From CADEDV01 sp964596345 (lineage in GTDB: Bacteria; Bacteroidota; Bacteroidia; Chitinophagales; Chitinophagaceae): a DNA stretch of 64,000 nucleotides. Both the position numbers and the translations under genes were made by a program. Below, in pieces: positions 9,076-17,580 of the stretch. The DNA lies in the NCBI GenBank assembly GCA_964596345.1, contig CAZQSZ010000003.1:186001-250000 (forward strand). The letters are read 5' to 3'. The number at the start of each line of letters is the position of its first letter. The first letter of the stretch is position 1. The notes below the pieces were generated by a model. That model had not been told where the DNA came from and searched no databases. It worked only from the letters and a program-made list of their open reading frames with translations.

Positions 9076-9882
9076 GTGCTGAAATTTATCACACATCGTC
9101 CTTTGTGGCTTAATATCCTGGCCGGGATATTACTGGCTGTAGCCATCTTTTCTGTTTTTATCTTATCACTGAACTGGCTTACCCATCATAACAGTTCAAT
9201 GACGGTACCCCAGGTAACGGGTAAATCATTTGAAGAGGCCGAAAGTATATTGGAGAAAGCCGGCTTTGATGTTGAGATACAGGATTCAATTTATTCCGAC
9301 ACCACAAAACCGATGGCTGTATTGAAACAATTTCCCGAAGCGGATGAGGTGGTGAAGGTAAACCGTAAAGTATATCTTACTATCAACAGGGCTGTTCCTC
9401 CTATGATCGATATGCCGAACCTGGTAGGCTATAGTTTTCGTAATGCAGAAATGACCTTGAAAAATAACGGGCTTCGCTTTGGTGACAGCACTTTCAAACC
9501 CGACTTTGCCCGCAATGCTGTATTAGAACAACTGTATAATGGTTCACCTATAACACCCGGCACTAAAATAAGAATGGGCAGCAAGATCGACTTTGTGCTG
9601 GGAGACGGAGTGGGGGATAAAGAATTTGCAGTACCTGACATTATCGGGCTGACTTTTGCTGATGCCAAAGCAAGACTGGAAGCCTATGGGATCAGTTTCG
9701 CATCTGTTATTGCAGATGGCGTTACTGATACAGCCAGTGCCTTTATCTATAAACAAAACCCGGAGAGATTAGATATAGATAAGAAGATACAGCGTATTCG
9801 TTCGGGCCAGACAATGGATGTATGGCTGCAACTTGACAAACCAGTAAGGGATACCGTTACTATACCTTTAATTCAAGAATAA
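9076..9882 (+). CDS. Membrane-anchored PASTA-domain protein
   Basis: 268 aa. A short cytoplasmic N-terminus, one membrane helix (about residues 13-34), then three PASTA domains outside the membrane; each begins with a VPxxxGxxxxxA-type pattern (VPQVTGKSFEEAE, MPNLVGYSFRNAE, VPDIIGLTFADAK). PASTA domains typically bind uncrosslinked peptidoglycan or muropeptides. There is no kinase or PBP domain. It starts with GTG at 9076, the only start that keeps the full helix. The position directly after ddl supports a cell-wall role. The exact function is not known to me. Confidence 0.85.
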   Translation: MLKFITHRPLWLNILAGILLAVAIFSVFILSLNWLTHHNSSMTVPQVTGKSFEEAESILEKAGFDVEIQDSIYSDTTKPMAVLKQFPEADEVVKVNRKVYLTINRAVPPMIDMPNLVGYSFRNAEMTLKNNGLRFGDSTFKPDFARNAVLEQLYNGSPITPGTKIRMGSKIDFVLGDGVGDKEFAVPDIIGLTFADAKARLEAYGISFASVIADGVTDTASAFIYKQNPERLDIDKKIQRIRSGQTMDVWLQLDKPVRDTVTIPLIQE

Positions 9883-9893
9883 TATACACAGTT

Positions 9894-10208
9894 ATGCAAA
9901 ATATCACGGCGGAAGAATTGAAAGCCCGGCTGGATGCCGGTGAAAAAATGAACATCATTGATGTAAGAGAACCACACGAGAATGCGGAATTCAATATTGG
10001 TGGTACGCTTATTCCATTGGGAAAAGTGCAAAGTATGCAAATTGACGAGATCGAAGACCTGAAACAACAGGAACTCATAGTGTATTGTCGCAGCGGAAAC
10101 CGTAGCGGGCAAGCTTGCCTGTTCCTGGATGCACTCGGGTTTACCAATACCAAGAACCTGGTGGGAGGTATGCTGGGCTGGCAGGAGAAATATGGAAATA
10201 AGAAGTAA
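9894..10208 (+). CDS. Rhodanese-like domain protein
   Basis: Single-domain rhodanese of 104 aa, probably a cytosolic sulfurtransferase or persulfide carrier. Seen: IIDVREPHENAEF near residues 22-34 and the active-site loop VYCRSGNRSG with the persulfide cysteine. 11 nt downstream of the PASTA gene, so co-transcribed with ddl. Confidence 0.9.
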   Translation: MQNITAEELKARLDAGEKMNIIDVREPHENAEFNIGGTLIPLGKVQSMQIDEIEDLKQQELIVYCRSGNRSGQACLFLDALGFTNTKNLVGGMLGWQEKYGNKK

Positions 10209-10217
10209 GAAGTCTGG

Positions 10218-10252
10218 GGCCGGATGGCAGACTTCTTACTTCCGGCCTTTTT
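10218..10252 (+). terminator. Terminator of the ddl-PASTA-rhodanese operon
   Basis: GGCCGGA / TCCGGCC followed by T5. A second, mutually exclusive hairpin (AGAAGTCTG / CAGACTTCT, from 10207) overlaps its 5' arm, so the pair could form alternative structures. It abuts the stop codon of the convergent receptor gene. Confidence 0.7.
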
Positions 10253-12395
10253 ATAACCTTATATTGACAGCCAGCATAAAATTCGTTCCTGCCATCGGGA
10301 AATAATAATTCTCAGTAGTGGTCTGACCTCCGTAGATATAGCTGAATGTATATCCATTCGGTTCATATTTCTTGCTAAAAAGGTTATTTACCTGGCCAAT
10401 AATATTTACTTCTTTCAGCCATTTCTTTTTGATCGTATAAATAGCTCTCAGGTCCTGAACATAAAAGGCATTCAGTTTCCTGTTGTCGTTTTGTGTATTA
10501 TCAAGATACTGATCGCCGACATATTTACTTAATAAACTCAGTTCAAGATTTTTTACCGGCAACAGGTTAATGGCTGCACTCCCGACTACGGAAGGTGAAA
10601 AGGCTATATCGGTAGCATCATACGTATTTACTTTTTGTCCGCCGTTATCATAATCATCAATAAATTCTGAGAAGTTATTGACCTTATTCCTGCTGAGTGC
10701 AAGATTGCCGGTTGCATTTAGCCATGAATTTACAATATACCCTCCCTGTAATTCAATGCCCGCCCGGTAGCTTTCCAGTATATTGGTTCTTGTATAGGCT
10801 CCCACATCATTGATCTTGCCGGTTAATACCAACTGGTCTTTGTAATTCATATAATACAATGTGGCTGACCAGTTAAATTTTTTGCTGCTCTTTTCTATAC
10901 CGGCTTCAATATCATGCAGCCGTTCGGGCCGGGGTTGTTGCAGGGCACCGGCTTCAAAATCATCCCGGTTGGGTTCTTTGTTCGCAACAGCGTAAGAGAG
11001 ATAACCTTTCCAGCCATTCTTGCTGTAACTGATACCGGCTTTGGGATTAAAGAAGTCGAATTCGTTATTCACAAATAGCGAGGGATTATCCCGGAACCCT
11101 TCAATTGTATAGCGGACAGCCCGGTATTGAATATCTCCGAATAAATTCCAGTGATCGCCTACCTGTACCTGTTCTTTCAGGTAAACCGTGAGGTCGTTTT
11201 TCAAGGCATCAAGATCATACCAGCGGTAATCAGGTGAAGGCAACCCGTTAGATGCCCATGTCAGTTCACCGAAATGATTTCCATTATACCGGGTGATGGC
11301 GCCCCCGAATGTGGTTTGTGATTTGCTGCTTTTATACTGTAATGAAAATATGGAGCCGTAAAAATCATTATCCAGCCATAACTGGCGGACAAAATCCGAA
11401 TTACCTGCCGTACTGATTCCGTATTTTGAATAGGGTTCATCCGCTTTATATTGTTCATAATAACCTTCTCCTTTGGTAAGGAATAAAGCAGTATTAAAAT
11501 GCAGCCTGTTGTTAATGGCCTGGTTAAAGAATAACTGGTAATGATCCTGTTTGAAGTTGTCAGTTTCGTTATCATAAGGCTCACCGGGTTTTTCGGTACC
11601 GGCATAATTGACGGTTCGGTTACCGGCTTCCAGGTCTGTTTCTGAAACACCATTCCAGGCCTGGTAGGTTTTTTCTTTGCCTGAAAAAATATTGAACCGT
11701 AAGGAATTGTTCTTTCCAATATAAGCGGTGGAAAAATAAATGGATTTCAGGTCTGTTTTTGCACGGTCGATAAAACCATTGCTGGTGATATTTGATATGC
11801 GAATATCCGTAGTAATATGATCGCCGATCAAACCACTGCCCAGTTTCAATGTATTCTTCCAGGTATCAAAAGAACCATAGCTGTTGTTGATCTCTGCATA
11901 AGCCTCTTTCATTACTTCATTGGTGCTGAAATTGATGCTGCCGCCAAAAGCACCTGCGCCATTGGATGATGTGCCCACACCCCGCTGTACCTGGATACTG
12001 CCGGTGGAAGAAGAAAAATCCGGGAGGTCCACAAAGAAAGTGCCCTGGCTTTCCGCATCGTTGTATGGAATTCCATTCAGCGTAACATTGATCCTTGTGG
12101 CATCCGTTCCCCGGATACGGATACCGGTGTAACCGATACCATTCCCGGCATCCGAGTTAATAACTATGGATGGTGTCTGGTTGAGCAGAAAAGGAATGTC
12201 TTGTCCCAAATTGACTTTAGCAATCTCTTTTCTGCCGATATTGGTTTTGGTAAACGGTGCATTATCTGCCGCACGGATAGCTTTTACTTCCACGGGAGAC
12301 AAGGCATAAAAACTGTCTTTGACAGGCGTTTTTTCCTGCGCCCTAACCGTTTGGCACAGGATGAACGAAATGATTGGAATGGCAATCCTCTTCAT
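10251..12395 (-). CDS. TonB-dependent outer-membrane receptor, probable thiamine importer
   Basis: 714 aa from the ATG at 12395, which starts the signal peptide (MKRIAIPIISFILCQTVRA); the frame is open further upstream but runs through the riboswitch. A plug domain follows (GQDIPFLLNQTPSIVINSD, RIRGTDATRINVTLNGIP, GVGTSSNGAGAFGGSINFST), then a 22-strand-type barrel ending in an aromatic-poor NIRL tail. It lacks the N-terminal carboxypeptidase-like domain of SusC-type receptors. The TPP riboswitch in its leader indicates repression by thiamine pyrophosphate, so uptake of thiamine or a precursor across the outer membrane is the likely job. TonB-dependent receptors under THI-box control are known in Bacteroidota. 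Confidence 0.88.
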   Translation of the reverse strand: MKRIAIPIISFILCQTVRAQEKTPVKDSFYALSPVEVKAIRAADNAPFTKTNIGRKEIAKVNLGQDIPFLLNQTPSIVINSDAGNGIGYTGIRIRGTDATRINVTLNGIPYNDAESQGTFFVDLPDFSSSTGSIQVQRGVGTSSNGAGAFGGSINFSTNEVMKEAYAEINNSYGSFDTWKNTLKLGSGLIGDHITTDIRISNITSNGFIDRAKTDLKSIYFSTAYIGKNNSLRFNIFSGKEKTYQAWNGVSETDLEAGNRTVNYAGTEKPGEPYDNETDNFKQDHYQLFFNQAINNRLHFNTALFLTKGEGYYEQYKADEPYSKYGISTAGNSDFVRQLWLDNDFYGSIFSLQYKSSKSQTTFGGAITRYNGNHFGELTWASNGLPSPDYRWYDLDALKNDLTVYLKEQVQVGDHWNLFGDIQYRAVRYTIEGFRDNPSLFVNNEFDFFNPKAGISYSKNGWKGYLSYAVANKEPNRDDFEAGALQQPRPERLHDIEAGIEKSSKKFNWSATLYYMNYKDQLVLTGKINDVGAYTRTNILESYRAGIELQGGYIVNSWLNATGNLALSRNKVNNFSEFIDDYDNGGQKVNTYDATDIAFSPSVVGSAAINLLPVKNLELSLLSKYVGDQYLDNTQNDNRKLNAFYVQDLRAIYTIKKKWLKEVNIIGQVNNLFSKKYEPNGYTFSYIYGGQTTTENYYFPMAGTNFMLAVNIRL

Positions 12396-12459
12396 TTTTT
12401 TTAATTTTTTAAGGTTAAAAAATGAGAGGGAAATGCTGTGGAGAAAGGGCATGTGATTG

Positions 12460-12570
12460 ACCTCCTTCCCTGCGCAGGCATTACCCTGATCAGGTTTTAC
12501 GGGTTTGATCTCAGCCAACGCTGAACTGCCAAAGGGCCCTTTGGCGGGTTCAGGTGAGCACCCCGGGAAA
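12460..12570 (-). promoter_or_regulatory. TPP riboswitch (THI element)
   Basis: Read on the minus strand: GGGGTGCTCACCTGAAC, then a variable GC-rich stem, GGCTGAGATCAAACCCGT, ACCTGATCAGGGTAATGCC and GCGCAGGGA. The CUGAGA and ACCUGAUC..GGUAAUGCC..GCGNAGGGA blocks are the diagnostic conserved core of the TPP aptamer. It lies about 65 nt before the receptor start codon. No clear terminator hairpin with a U-run lies between aptamer and ATG, so control may be at translation initiation. Confidence 0.93.
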
Positions 12571-12612
12571 CACTGAAAACTTACAAAGCTTTCTTTTTTG
12601 CAAGAATAAGAA

Positions 12613-12645
12613 CTTATCTGCCAGCGGGCAGATAAGGCAAAGTTA
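12613..12645 (-). promoter_or_regulatory. Promoter -7 box and start-site hairpin of the thiamine receptor gene
   Basis: On the minus strand TAACTTTG (12638-12645) matches the -7 consensus. Immediately downstream, at the predicted 5' end of the mRNA, lies a perfect 10-bp inverted repeat CTTATCTGCC / GGCAGATAAG with a 4-nt loop (12613-12636), then the riboswitch about 45 nt later. No clear -33 TTTG was seen. Confidence 0.5.
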
Positions 12646-12716
12646 AGGCAGAAAATAGTTACCATCAGCTGTAACTTTTCTACCCTGTTCTTCGTACCAC
12701 CTGAAAACCAGCTAAT

Positions 12717-13433
12717 ATGAAGAAATATTTGTTATTGCTTTCTCTGGTACTGGCCATGTTGCCGGTGCTTGCCCAGCAAGTTATCAACGATCCTAACGCG
12801 GAAAAACGGGCCGTCAGCAGTTTCCATGGTATTGATGTATCAACCGGCATCACCCTGATTCTGACCGAAGGCACTGCCGAAGAAGTAGCCGTGAGTGCAG
12901 CCAGCATTGAGTTCAGGGATAAGATCGTGACTAAAGTAGAGAATGGTATTCTGAAGATCAGGTATGAAACAAAAATGGGGTCGATCAATAAGCGTAAAGA
13001 AAGTAAGGAACTCAGGGCATACGTATCGTATAAGACACTGGATCACCTGGATGTTAATACAGGAGCAGAAGTAGAGATCAGGGGCGTATTATCTTCTTCC
13101 GTTTTAACACTAAAGGCCAATACAGGCGGTATTGTAAAGGGAAAAATCAATATTACTAAATTGAAAGTAAGCCAGGATACCGGCTCCAAAATAACATTGA
13201 CAGGTAAAGCGGAGACATTGGAAGTAGACGGTGATACCGGGAGTAAATTTTTGGGAGAAAAGCTTGAGACGACCAATTGCACGGCTTCGGCAGGGACCGG
13301 GGCGGGAATATCTATTACTGTGAATAAAGAACTGAATGCAAAAGCCAATACAGGCGGATATATCAAATACAAAGGCACTGCTGGTATCCGGGAAATTAAA
13401 ACCAACACCGGCGGGTCCGTTTCTAAAATCTAA
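12717..13433 (+). CDS. Head-GIN domain protein (DUF2807), copy 1
   Basis: 238 aa secreted protein with signal peptide MKKYLLLLSLVLAMLPVLAQ. Recognised as a DUF2807 / putative autotransporter adhesin head-GIN domain from the start of the mature region (INDPNAEKRAVSSFHGIDVSTGITLILTEG) and the repeating beta-helix turns. In this copy the turns read NTGA, NTGG, DTGS and GTGA. Function is unknown; the fold is a beta-helix suited to surface or periplasmic binding. First of three tandem paralogues separated by 17 and 19 nt, surely one operon. Confidence 0.85.
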   Translation: MKKYLLLLSLVLAMLPVLAQQVINDPNAEKRAVSSFHGIDVSTGITLILTEGTAEEVAVSAASIEFRDKIVTKVENGILKIRYETKMGSINKRKESKELRAYVSYKTLDHLDVNTGAEVEIRGVLSSSVLTLKANTGGIVKGKINITKLKVSQDTGSKITLTGKAETLEVDGDTGSKFLGEKLETTNCTASAGTGAGISITVNKELNAKANTGGYIKYKGTAGIREIKTNTGGSVSKI

Positions 13434-13450
13434 ACTATAACCAACAGATC

Positions 13451-14173
13451 ATGAAAAAAATAATCAGCTTAGTATTGCTGGCAGTAGCATTTACTTCTGT
13501 TACTGCGCAAAAAACGATCAATGATGCGAATGCAGAGAAGAGAAATGTCACCAACTTTCATGCAATAGAAGTGGGAGGCGGTATTGATCTTTACCTTTCG
13601 CAGGGTGATGAAGCAGTGGCCGTAAGTGCCAGTGAAATAAAATACCGCGACAAGATAAAAACGGAAGTGGTAAACGGGGTGTTGAAGATCAGGTATGAAT
13701 ATGAAAAAGGGTTAAGAATTAACTGGACGAATTCAAAAATGCAACTGAAAGCCTATGTTTCCGTTAAGGAACTTGATAAATTAAATGCGTCCGGCGGTTC
13801 TGATGTGCGGGTGGAGGGGACTCTTACCTTTGTAAAACTTGACCTGGGAGTTTCTGGTGGGTCTGATTTTACGGGCAAAGTGGATGTAACCGATCTGAGA
13901 GCTAATGCCAGTGGTGGGTCTGATATTCATATTTCCGGTTCTGCCAAAAAGCTGGATATTGATGTGAGTGGCGGAAGCGATTTTAAAGGATTTGATCTCA
14001 TCGTGGAAAATTGTACCGTAGAAGCCAGCGGCGGCAGTGATGTGTCTGTTACGGCAACTAAAGAATTAAATGTGGAAAGCAGTGGCGGCAGTGATGTATA
14101 TTACAAAGGGGCAGCCATGATCCGGAATATTAAGAGCAGCGGCGGTGGCAGTGTGAAAAAGACATCTAAATAA
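13451..14173 (+). CDS. Head-GIN domain protein (DUF2807), copy 2
   Basis: 240 aa with signal peptide ending near VTAQ. Begins INDANAEKRNVTNFHAIEVGGGIDLYLSQGDE, closely parallel to copies 1 and 3. The beta-helix turns are a nearly invariant ASGGSD/VSGGSD ladder (about nine turns). The different turn residues (GGSD here, NTGG in copy 1, SGASD in copy 3) show that each copy has homogenised its own repeat after duplication. Role unknown, probably cell-surface or periplasmic. Confidence 0.87.
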   Translation: MKKIISLVLLAVAFTSVTAQKTINDANAEKRNVTNFHAIEVGGGIDLYLSQGDEAVAVSASEIKYRDKIKTEVVNGVLKIRYEYEKGLRINWTNSKMQLKAYVSVKELDKLNASGGSDVRVEGTLTFVKLDLGVSGGSDFTGKVDVTDLRANASGGSDIHISGSAKKLDIDVSGGSDFKGFDLIVENCTVEASGGSDVSVTATKELNVESSGGSDVYYKGAAMIRNIKSSGGGSVKKTSK

Positions 14174-14192
14174 AGAATTAAAAGTTAAGCGT

Positions 14193-14897
14193 ATGAAAAA
14201 GATAACTGTTCTCATGTTTGGCCTGTTAGCAGTATTGTTTGCGGCAGCACAAACGATCAACGATCCGAACGCAGAAGTGAGGGATGCAAAGGGATTTCAC
14301 GGCATCAACGTATCGCATGCTTTTGATGTGTACCTGAGCCAGGGAGATGAAGCTGTTGCGGTCAGCTCAACAGATATGGATTACCGCAGCCGTATAAAGG
14401 TGGAAGTTAAGAATGGGATCCTTTTTATAAGCCTGGATAACCAGGGTATGAAATGGGCTAAGGGGAATAAACACCTGAAAGCTTATGTATCGTATAAGAA
14501 ATTAGATAAGATCAATATCAGTGGTGCCTGCGACGTGTATATCAATGGATCATTAAAGGCTGATGAACTGAAAGTTGATCTGTCCGGGGCCAGTGACCTG
14601 AAAGGAAAACTGGATGTAAAGACCCTGGATGTTGATATCAGCGGAGCTTCCGACATGACAGTTACAGGTACAGCTAATCAATTGAAAATCGATGCCAGTG
14701 GTGCCAGTAATTTTAAGGGGCAGGATCTATCGGTTGATTATTGTAATGTGGATGCCAGCGGGGCCAGTGATGTAAAGATCACGGTGAATAAAGAATTGTC
14801 AGCCAATGTGAGTGGCGCCAGTGATCTGCGGTATAAAGGAGAAGGGTTGATCAGGGATATACGCACCAGTGGCGCCGGTTCTGTAAAAAGGATTTAG
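14193..14897 (+). CDS. Head-GIN domain protein (DUF2807), copy 3
   Basis: 234 aa, signal peptide MKKITVLMFGLLAVLFAAAQ. Same architecture as the two upstream paralogues, with beta-helix turns reading SGASD or SGACD. Last gene of the presumed three-gene operon. No clear terminator follows before the tRNA promoter. Confidence 0.87.
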   Translation: MKKITVLMFGLLAVLFAAAQTINDPNAEVRDAKGFHGINVSHAFDVYLSQGDEAVAVSSTDMDYRSRIKVEVKNGILFISLDNQGMKWAKGNKHLKAYVSYKKLDKINISGACDVYINGSLKADELKVDLSGASDLKGKLDVKTLDVDISGASDMTVTGTANQLKIDASGASNFKGQDLSVDYCNVDASGASDVKITVNKELSANVSGASDLRYKGEGLIRDIRTSGAGSVKRI

Positions 14898-14958
14898 TCA
14901 TAACAAAAGGATATAGTAAAGCGCTGCCATTTTAATTGCGACTTTTTTTTATTTTTCT

Positions 14959-14990
14959 TTTGGAGGGATAGCCAGATACGGTTACCTTTG
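14959..14990 (+). promoter_or_regulatory. Promoter of the initiator tRNA gene
   Basis: TTTG (14959-14962), a 20-nt spacer and TACCTTTG (14983-14990). The -7 box ends 10 nt before the tRNA, a textbook Bacteroidota promoter. Confidence 0.8.
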
Positions 14991-15000
14991 CGCTCCACAT

Positions 15001-15075
<75 letters not shown>

Positions 15076-15078
15076 ACG

Positions 15079-15107
15079 AAAAAGGCCAAACCCCGGTTTG
15101 GCTTTTT
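15079..15107 (+). terminator. Terminator of the tRNA gene
   Basis: AAAAAGGCCAAACC / GGTTTGGCTTTTT with a 2-nt loop, directly after the CCA end. Confidence 0.9.
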
Positions 15108-15121
15108 CAATTTTTTCTTAA

Positions 15122-15198
15122 CAGTTGAACTTCAACTGCCAAGATTGATCACCTCCTCAATTCTTAGGCTCTGCCTTTCGGCAGTCAAGTTGAAGTCG
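15122..15198 (+). repeat. Nested inverted repeats upstream of era
   Basis: A 17-nt palindrome CAGTTGAACTTCAACTG (15122-15138), a tight hairpin CTGCC-TTTC-GGCAG (15171-15184), then CAAGTTGAAG, which is complementary to the first palindrome. The segment can fold as a long interrupted stem. It occupies most of the 110-bp region between the tRNA terminator and era. Function unknown. Confidence 0.5.
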
Positions 15199-15217
15199 TC
15201 GGCTTGAATTTTTTTCA

Positions 15218-16084
15218 ATGAAAACAGGGTTCGTCAATATTTTCGGAAGGCCCAATGCCGGGAAAAGCACCTTACTCAATGCGCTAATGGGAGAGAAACT
15301 GGCTATCGTATCTCCAAAAGTGCAGACCACAAGGCACCGGATCAAAGCAATCATGACAGAAAAAGATTACCAGGTGATTTTTTCAGACACCCCCGGTATT
15401 ATTGAGCCCCGGTATAAACTGCATGAAAAGATGATGCAGGCTGTTAAAAGTGCGTTGGAAGATGCTGACGTAGCCCTGCTGATCGTTGATGTAAATGAGA
15501 ACTGGGAGGAATGTAATACCATTTTTGAAGCCTTGAAATTAAAGGTGCCTGCCATTATAGTTATCAATAAGATCGACAGGGCATCGCAGGAAAAAATAAA
15601 AGAAGCGGTTACTTTTTTTGAAAGCAAGTCTTATTGTAAGAAGACGCTGACGATCACAGCCACAAGTGGTATCAATATCAAGAACTTCCTGAAACCGATA
15701 TTGGAATTATTGCCGGAAGGTGATCCGTTCTATACCGATGATGATATCAGTGATCTGCCGACCAAGTTCTTTGTCAGTGAATTAATCCGGGAGAAAATAT
15801 ACGAGTTGTCACAGGATGAGATACCATATCACACGGCTGTATTGGTCAGGGAATTTAAAGAGAAGACAACATTGGTCAAAATTGTGGCAGATATCATTGT
15901 ACACCGCGAGACACAGAAAGTGATCCTGATCGGGGAAGGTGGCAGTATGATCAAGAAAATCGGGACAGCAGCGAGGCAGGATATTGAAGTCTTTTTGCAG
16001 CAAAAGGTTTTCCTTGAATTGTTTGTCAAAGTGAAACCCAAATGGAGAGAGAATGATCTCCAGTTAAAAGAATATGGATATTAA
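15218..16084 (+). CDS. era: GTPase Era
   Basis: Ribosome-assembly GTPase that binds the 3' end of 16S rRNA. GTP-binding motifs: G1 GRPNAGKST (residues 6-14), DTPG (G3), and NKID (G4). The C-terminal KH domain contains the VILIGEGGSMIKKIGTAAR signature. 288 aa is close to the family length. Followed by der after a 63-bp gap containing a CATGAAC repeat. Confidence 0.96.
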   Translation: MKTGFVNIFGRPNAGKSTLLNALMGEKLAIVSPKVQTTRHRIKAIMTEKDYQVIFSDTPGIIEPRYKLHEKMMQAVKSALEDADVALLIVDVNENWEECNTIFEALKLKVPAIIVINKIDRASQEKIKEAVTFFESKSYCKKTLTITATSGINIKNFLKPILELLPEGDPFYTDDDISDLPTKFFVSELIREKIYELSQDEIPYHTAVLVREFKEKTTLVKIVADIIVHRETQKVILIGEGGSMIKKIGTAARQDIEVFLQQKVFLELFVKVKPKWRENDLQLKEYGY

Positions 16085-16112
16085 AAGGCTTATAGTTTTT
16101 GTTACAGTGGCT

Positions 16113-16139
16113 ATGAACCATGAACTATCAACCATCAAC
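16113..16139 (+). repeat. CATGAAC/ATCAAC intergenic repeat
   Basis: ATGAACCATGAAC followed by TATCAACCATCAAC, just before der. The same units recur, partly inverted, at 34953-35011 before ruvX. Confidence 0.5.
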
Positions 16140-16147
16140 AAATTATT

Positions 16148-17461
16148 ATGTCATTTACAGTAGCAATAGTAGGCCGTCCGAACGTAGGGAAAAGTACATT
16201 TTTTAACCGTTTGCTGGAACAGCGCAAAGCCATCGTGGATGATGTGAGCGGGGTGACAAGAGACCGGCAGTATGGTGTTGCTGACTGGAACGGGAAGATG
16301 TTCAACGTTATCGATACAGGTGGTTTTGTAGCGGGCAGCGAAGATATTTTTGAAAAAGAAATTGCCAAGCAGGTATTGATTGCTGTGGAAGAAGCAGATG
16401 CTATCATCTTCATGGTAGATGCACATACCGGCCTTACTAACCTTGATGATGCGATGGCGGGGGTATTAAGAAGAAGTACGAAACCCGTTTTTTTGACGGT
16501 CAATAAAGTTGATAATAGTGAACGACTGCTGGAGGCTAACGAGTTTTACAGCATGGGCTTTGAACATGTTTTCTTTATCGCAGCAGCCAGTGGCAGCGGC
16601 AGTGGGGAGTTACTGGATGCTATTGCCGGTCTTATCAGCGAGGATGCTTCGGAAGAAACAGCAGAGATGAATGCGTTGCCTAAGTTTGCCATTATCGGTC
16701 AGCCCAATGTGGGGAAGTCTTCTTTACTGAATGCACTGATCGGTCAGGAGCGGACCATTGTGAGTGAAATTGCCGGTACCACCAGGGATACCATTCATAC
16801 CCACTACAATCTTTTCCAGAAAGAATTTATATTGATCGATACCGCCGGTATCCGCCGCAAAGCGAAAGTGCATGAAGATCTAGAATTTTATTCCGTGATC
16901 CGGGCCATTAAAGCATTGGATGAGGCAGATGTTTGTTTACTGGTACTGGATGCAGAAAAAGGAATTGCACAGCAAGACCTGAATATTTTCAGCCTGGCAG
17001 TGAAGAAAGGAAAAGGGGTGGTGGTGCTGGTGAATAAATGGGACCTGGTGAACAAGGAAACCAATACTGCACGGGATTATGAAGCTAAGCTGAAAGAAAA
17101 ATTAGCTCCCTTTACCGATGTTCCTGTTCTCTTTATTTCCGCTAAAGAAAAAACAAGAATATTTAAAGCCATTGAACTGGCACTGGATGTATATGAAAGC
17201 CGCCAGCGCAGGATACCCACCTCGCAATTAAATGAAGTGATGCTGAAAGCGGTAGAAGCCCATCATGCGCCGGTAGTCAGGGGTCATTCATTAAAGATCA
17301 AATTTGTGACCCAGATACCTACAGCCGTACCATCGTTCGCTTTTTTCTGCAATTTCCCGGAAGATGTGAAACAACCGTACAAAAATTATCTTGAAAATCA
17401 ATTGCGTAAGAACTTTAATTTCACCGGAGTACCAGTCCGTTTATTCTTCCGGAAAAAGTAA
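16148..17461 (+). CDS. der: Ribosome biogenesis GTPase Der (EngA)
   Basis: Double-GTPase needed for 50S assembly. Two G domains: GRPNVGKSTF (residues 8-17) with DTGG and NKVD, and GQPNVGKSSL (about 183-192) with DTAG and NKWD, then a C-terminal KH-like domain. 437 aa is the usual length. No terminator hairpin was seen directly after the stop codon. Confidence 0.96.
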   Translation: MSFTVAIVGRPNVGKSTFFNRLLEQRKAIVDDVSGVTRDRQYGVADWNGKMFNVIDTGGFVAGSEDIFEKEIAKQVLIAVEEADAIIFMVDAHTGLTNLDDAMAGVLRRSTKPVFLTVNKVDNSERLLEANEFYSMGFEHVFFIAAASGSGSGELLDAIAGLISEDASEETAEMNALPKFAIIGQPNVGKSSLLNALIGQERTIVSEIAGTTRDTIHTHYNLFQKEFILIDTAGIRRKAKVHEDLEFYSVIRAIKALDEADVCLLVLDAEKGIAQQDLNIFSLAVKKGKGVVVLVNKWDLVNKETNTARDYEAKLKEKLAPFTDVPVLFISAKEKTRIFKAIELALDVYESRQRRIPTSQLNEVMLKAVEAHHAPVVRGHSLKIKFVTQIPTAVPSFAFFCNFPEDVKQPYKNYLENQLRKNFNFTGVPVRLFFRKK

Positions 17462-17515
17462 ATGATTGATTACTGTCAAGCAGGAGCCGACCGGAAGAAA
17501 AAGATATAAAGCAGC

Positions 17516-17546
17516 TTTGATATTTGATTTCCGGGATATACCTTTG
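17516..17546 (+). promoter_or_regulatory. Promoter of the small Ala-rich lipoprotein gene
   Basis: TTTG (17516-17519), a 19-nt spacer, TACCTTTG (17539-17546); the start codon lies 34 nt downstream. Confidence 0.7.
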
Positions 17547-17580
17547 CGCATCTTTTTAAAACCTAAAACAAAAAAGTACA

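Noticed and set aside
12396..12665. Receptor frame extended upstream to 12665
   Set aside because: That stretch is the TPP riboswitch and promoter; the signal peptide begins at 12395.
13780..14160. CRISPR-like or microsatellite array in the head-GIN genes
   Set aside because: Repeats are codon-based protein turns of about 60 nt spacing with divergent third positions, not conserved DNA repeats with spacers.
15145..15157. 16S rRNA fragment (GATCACCTCCT) or a ribosomal operon remnant before era
   Set aside because: Only 11 nt match and the flanks do not resemble rRNA; kept only as a speculative Era-binding mimic.
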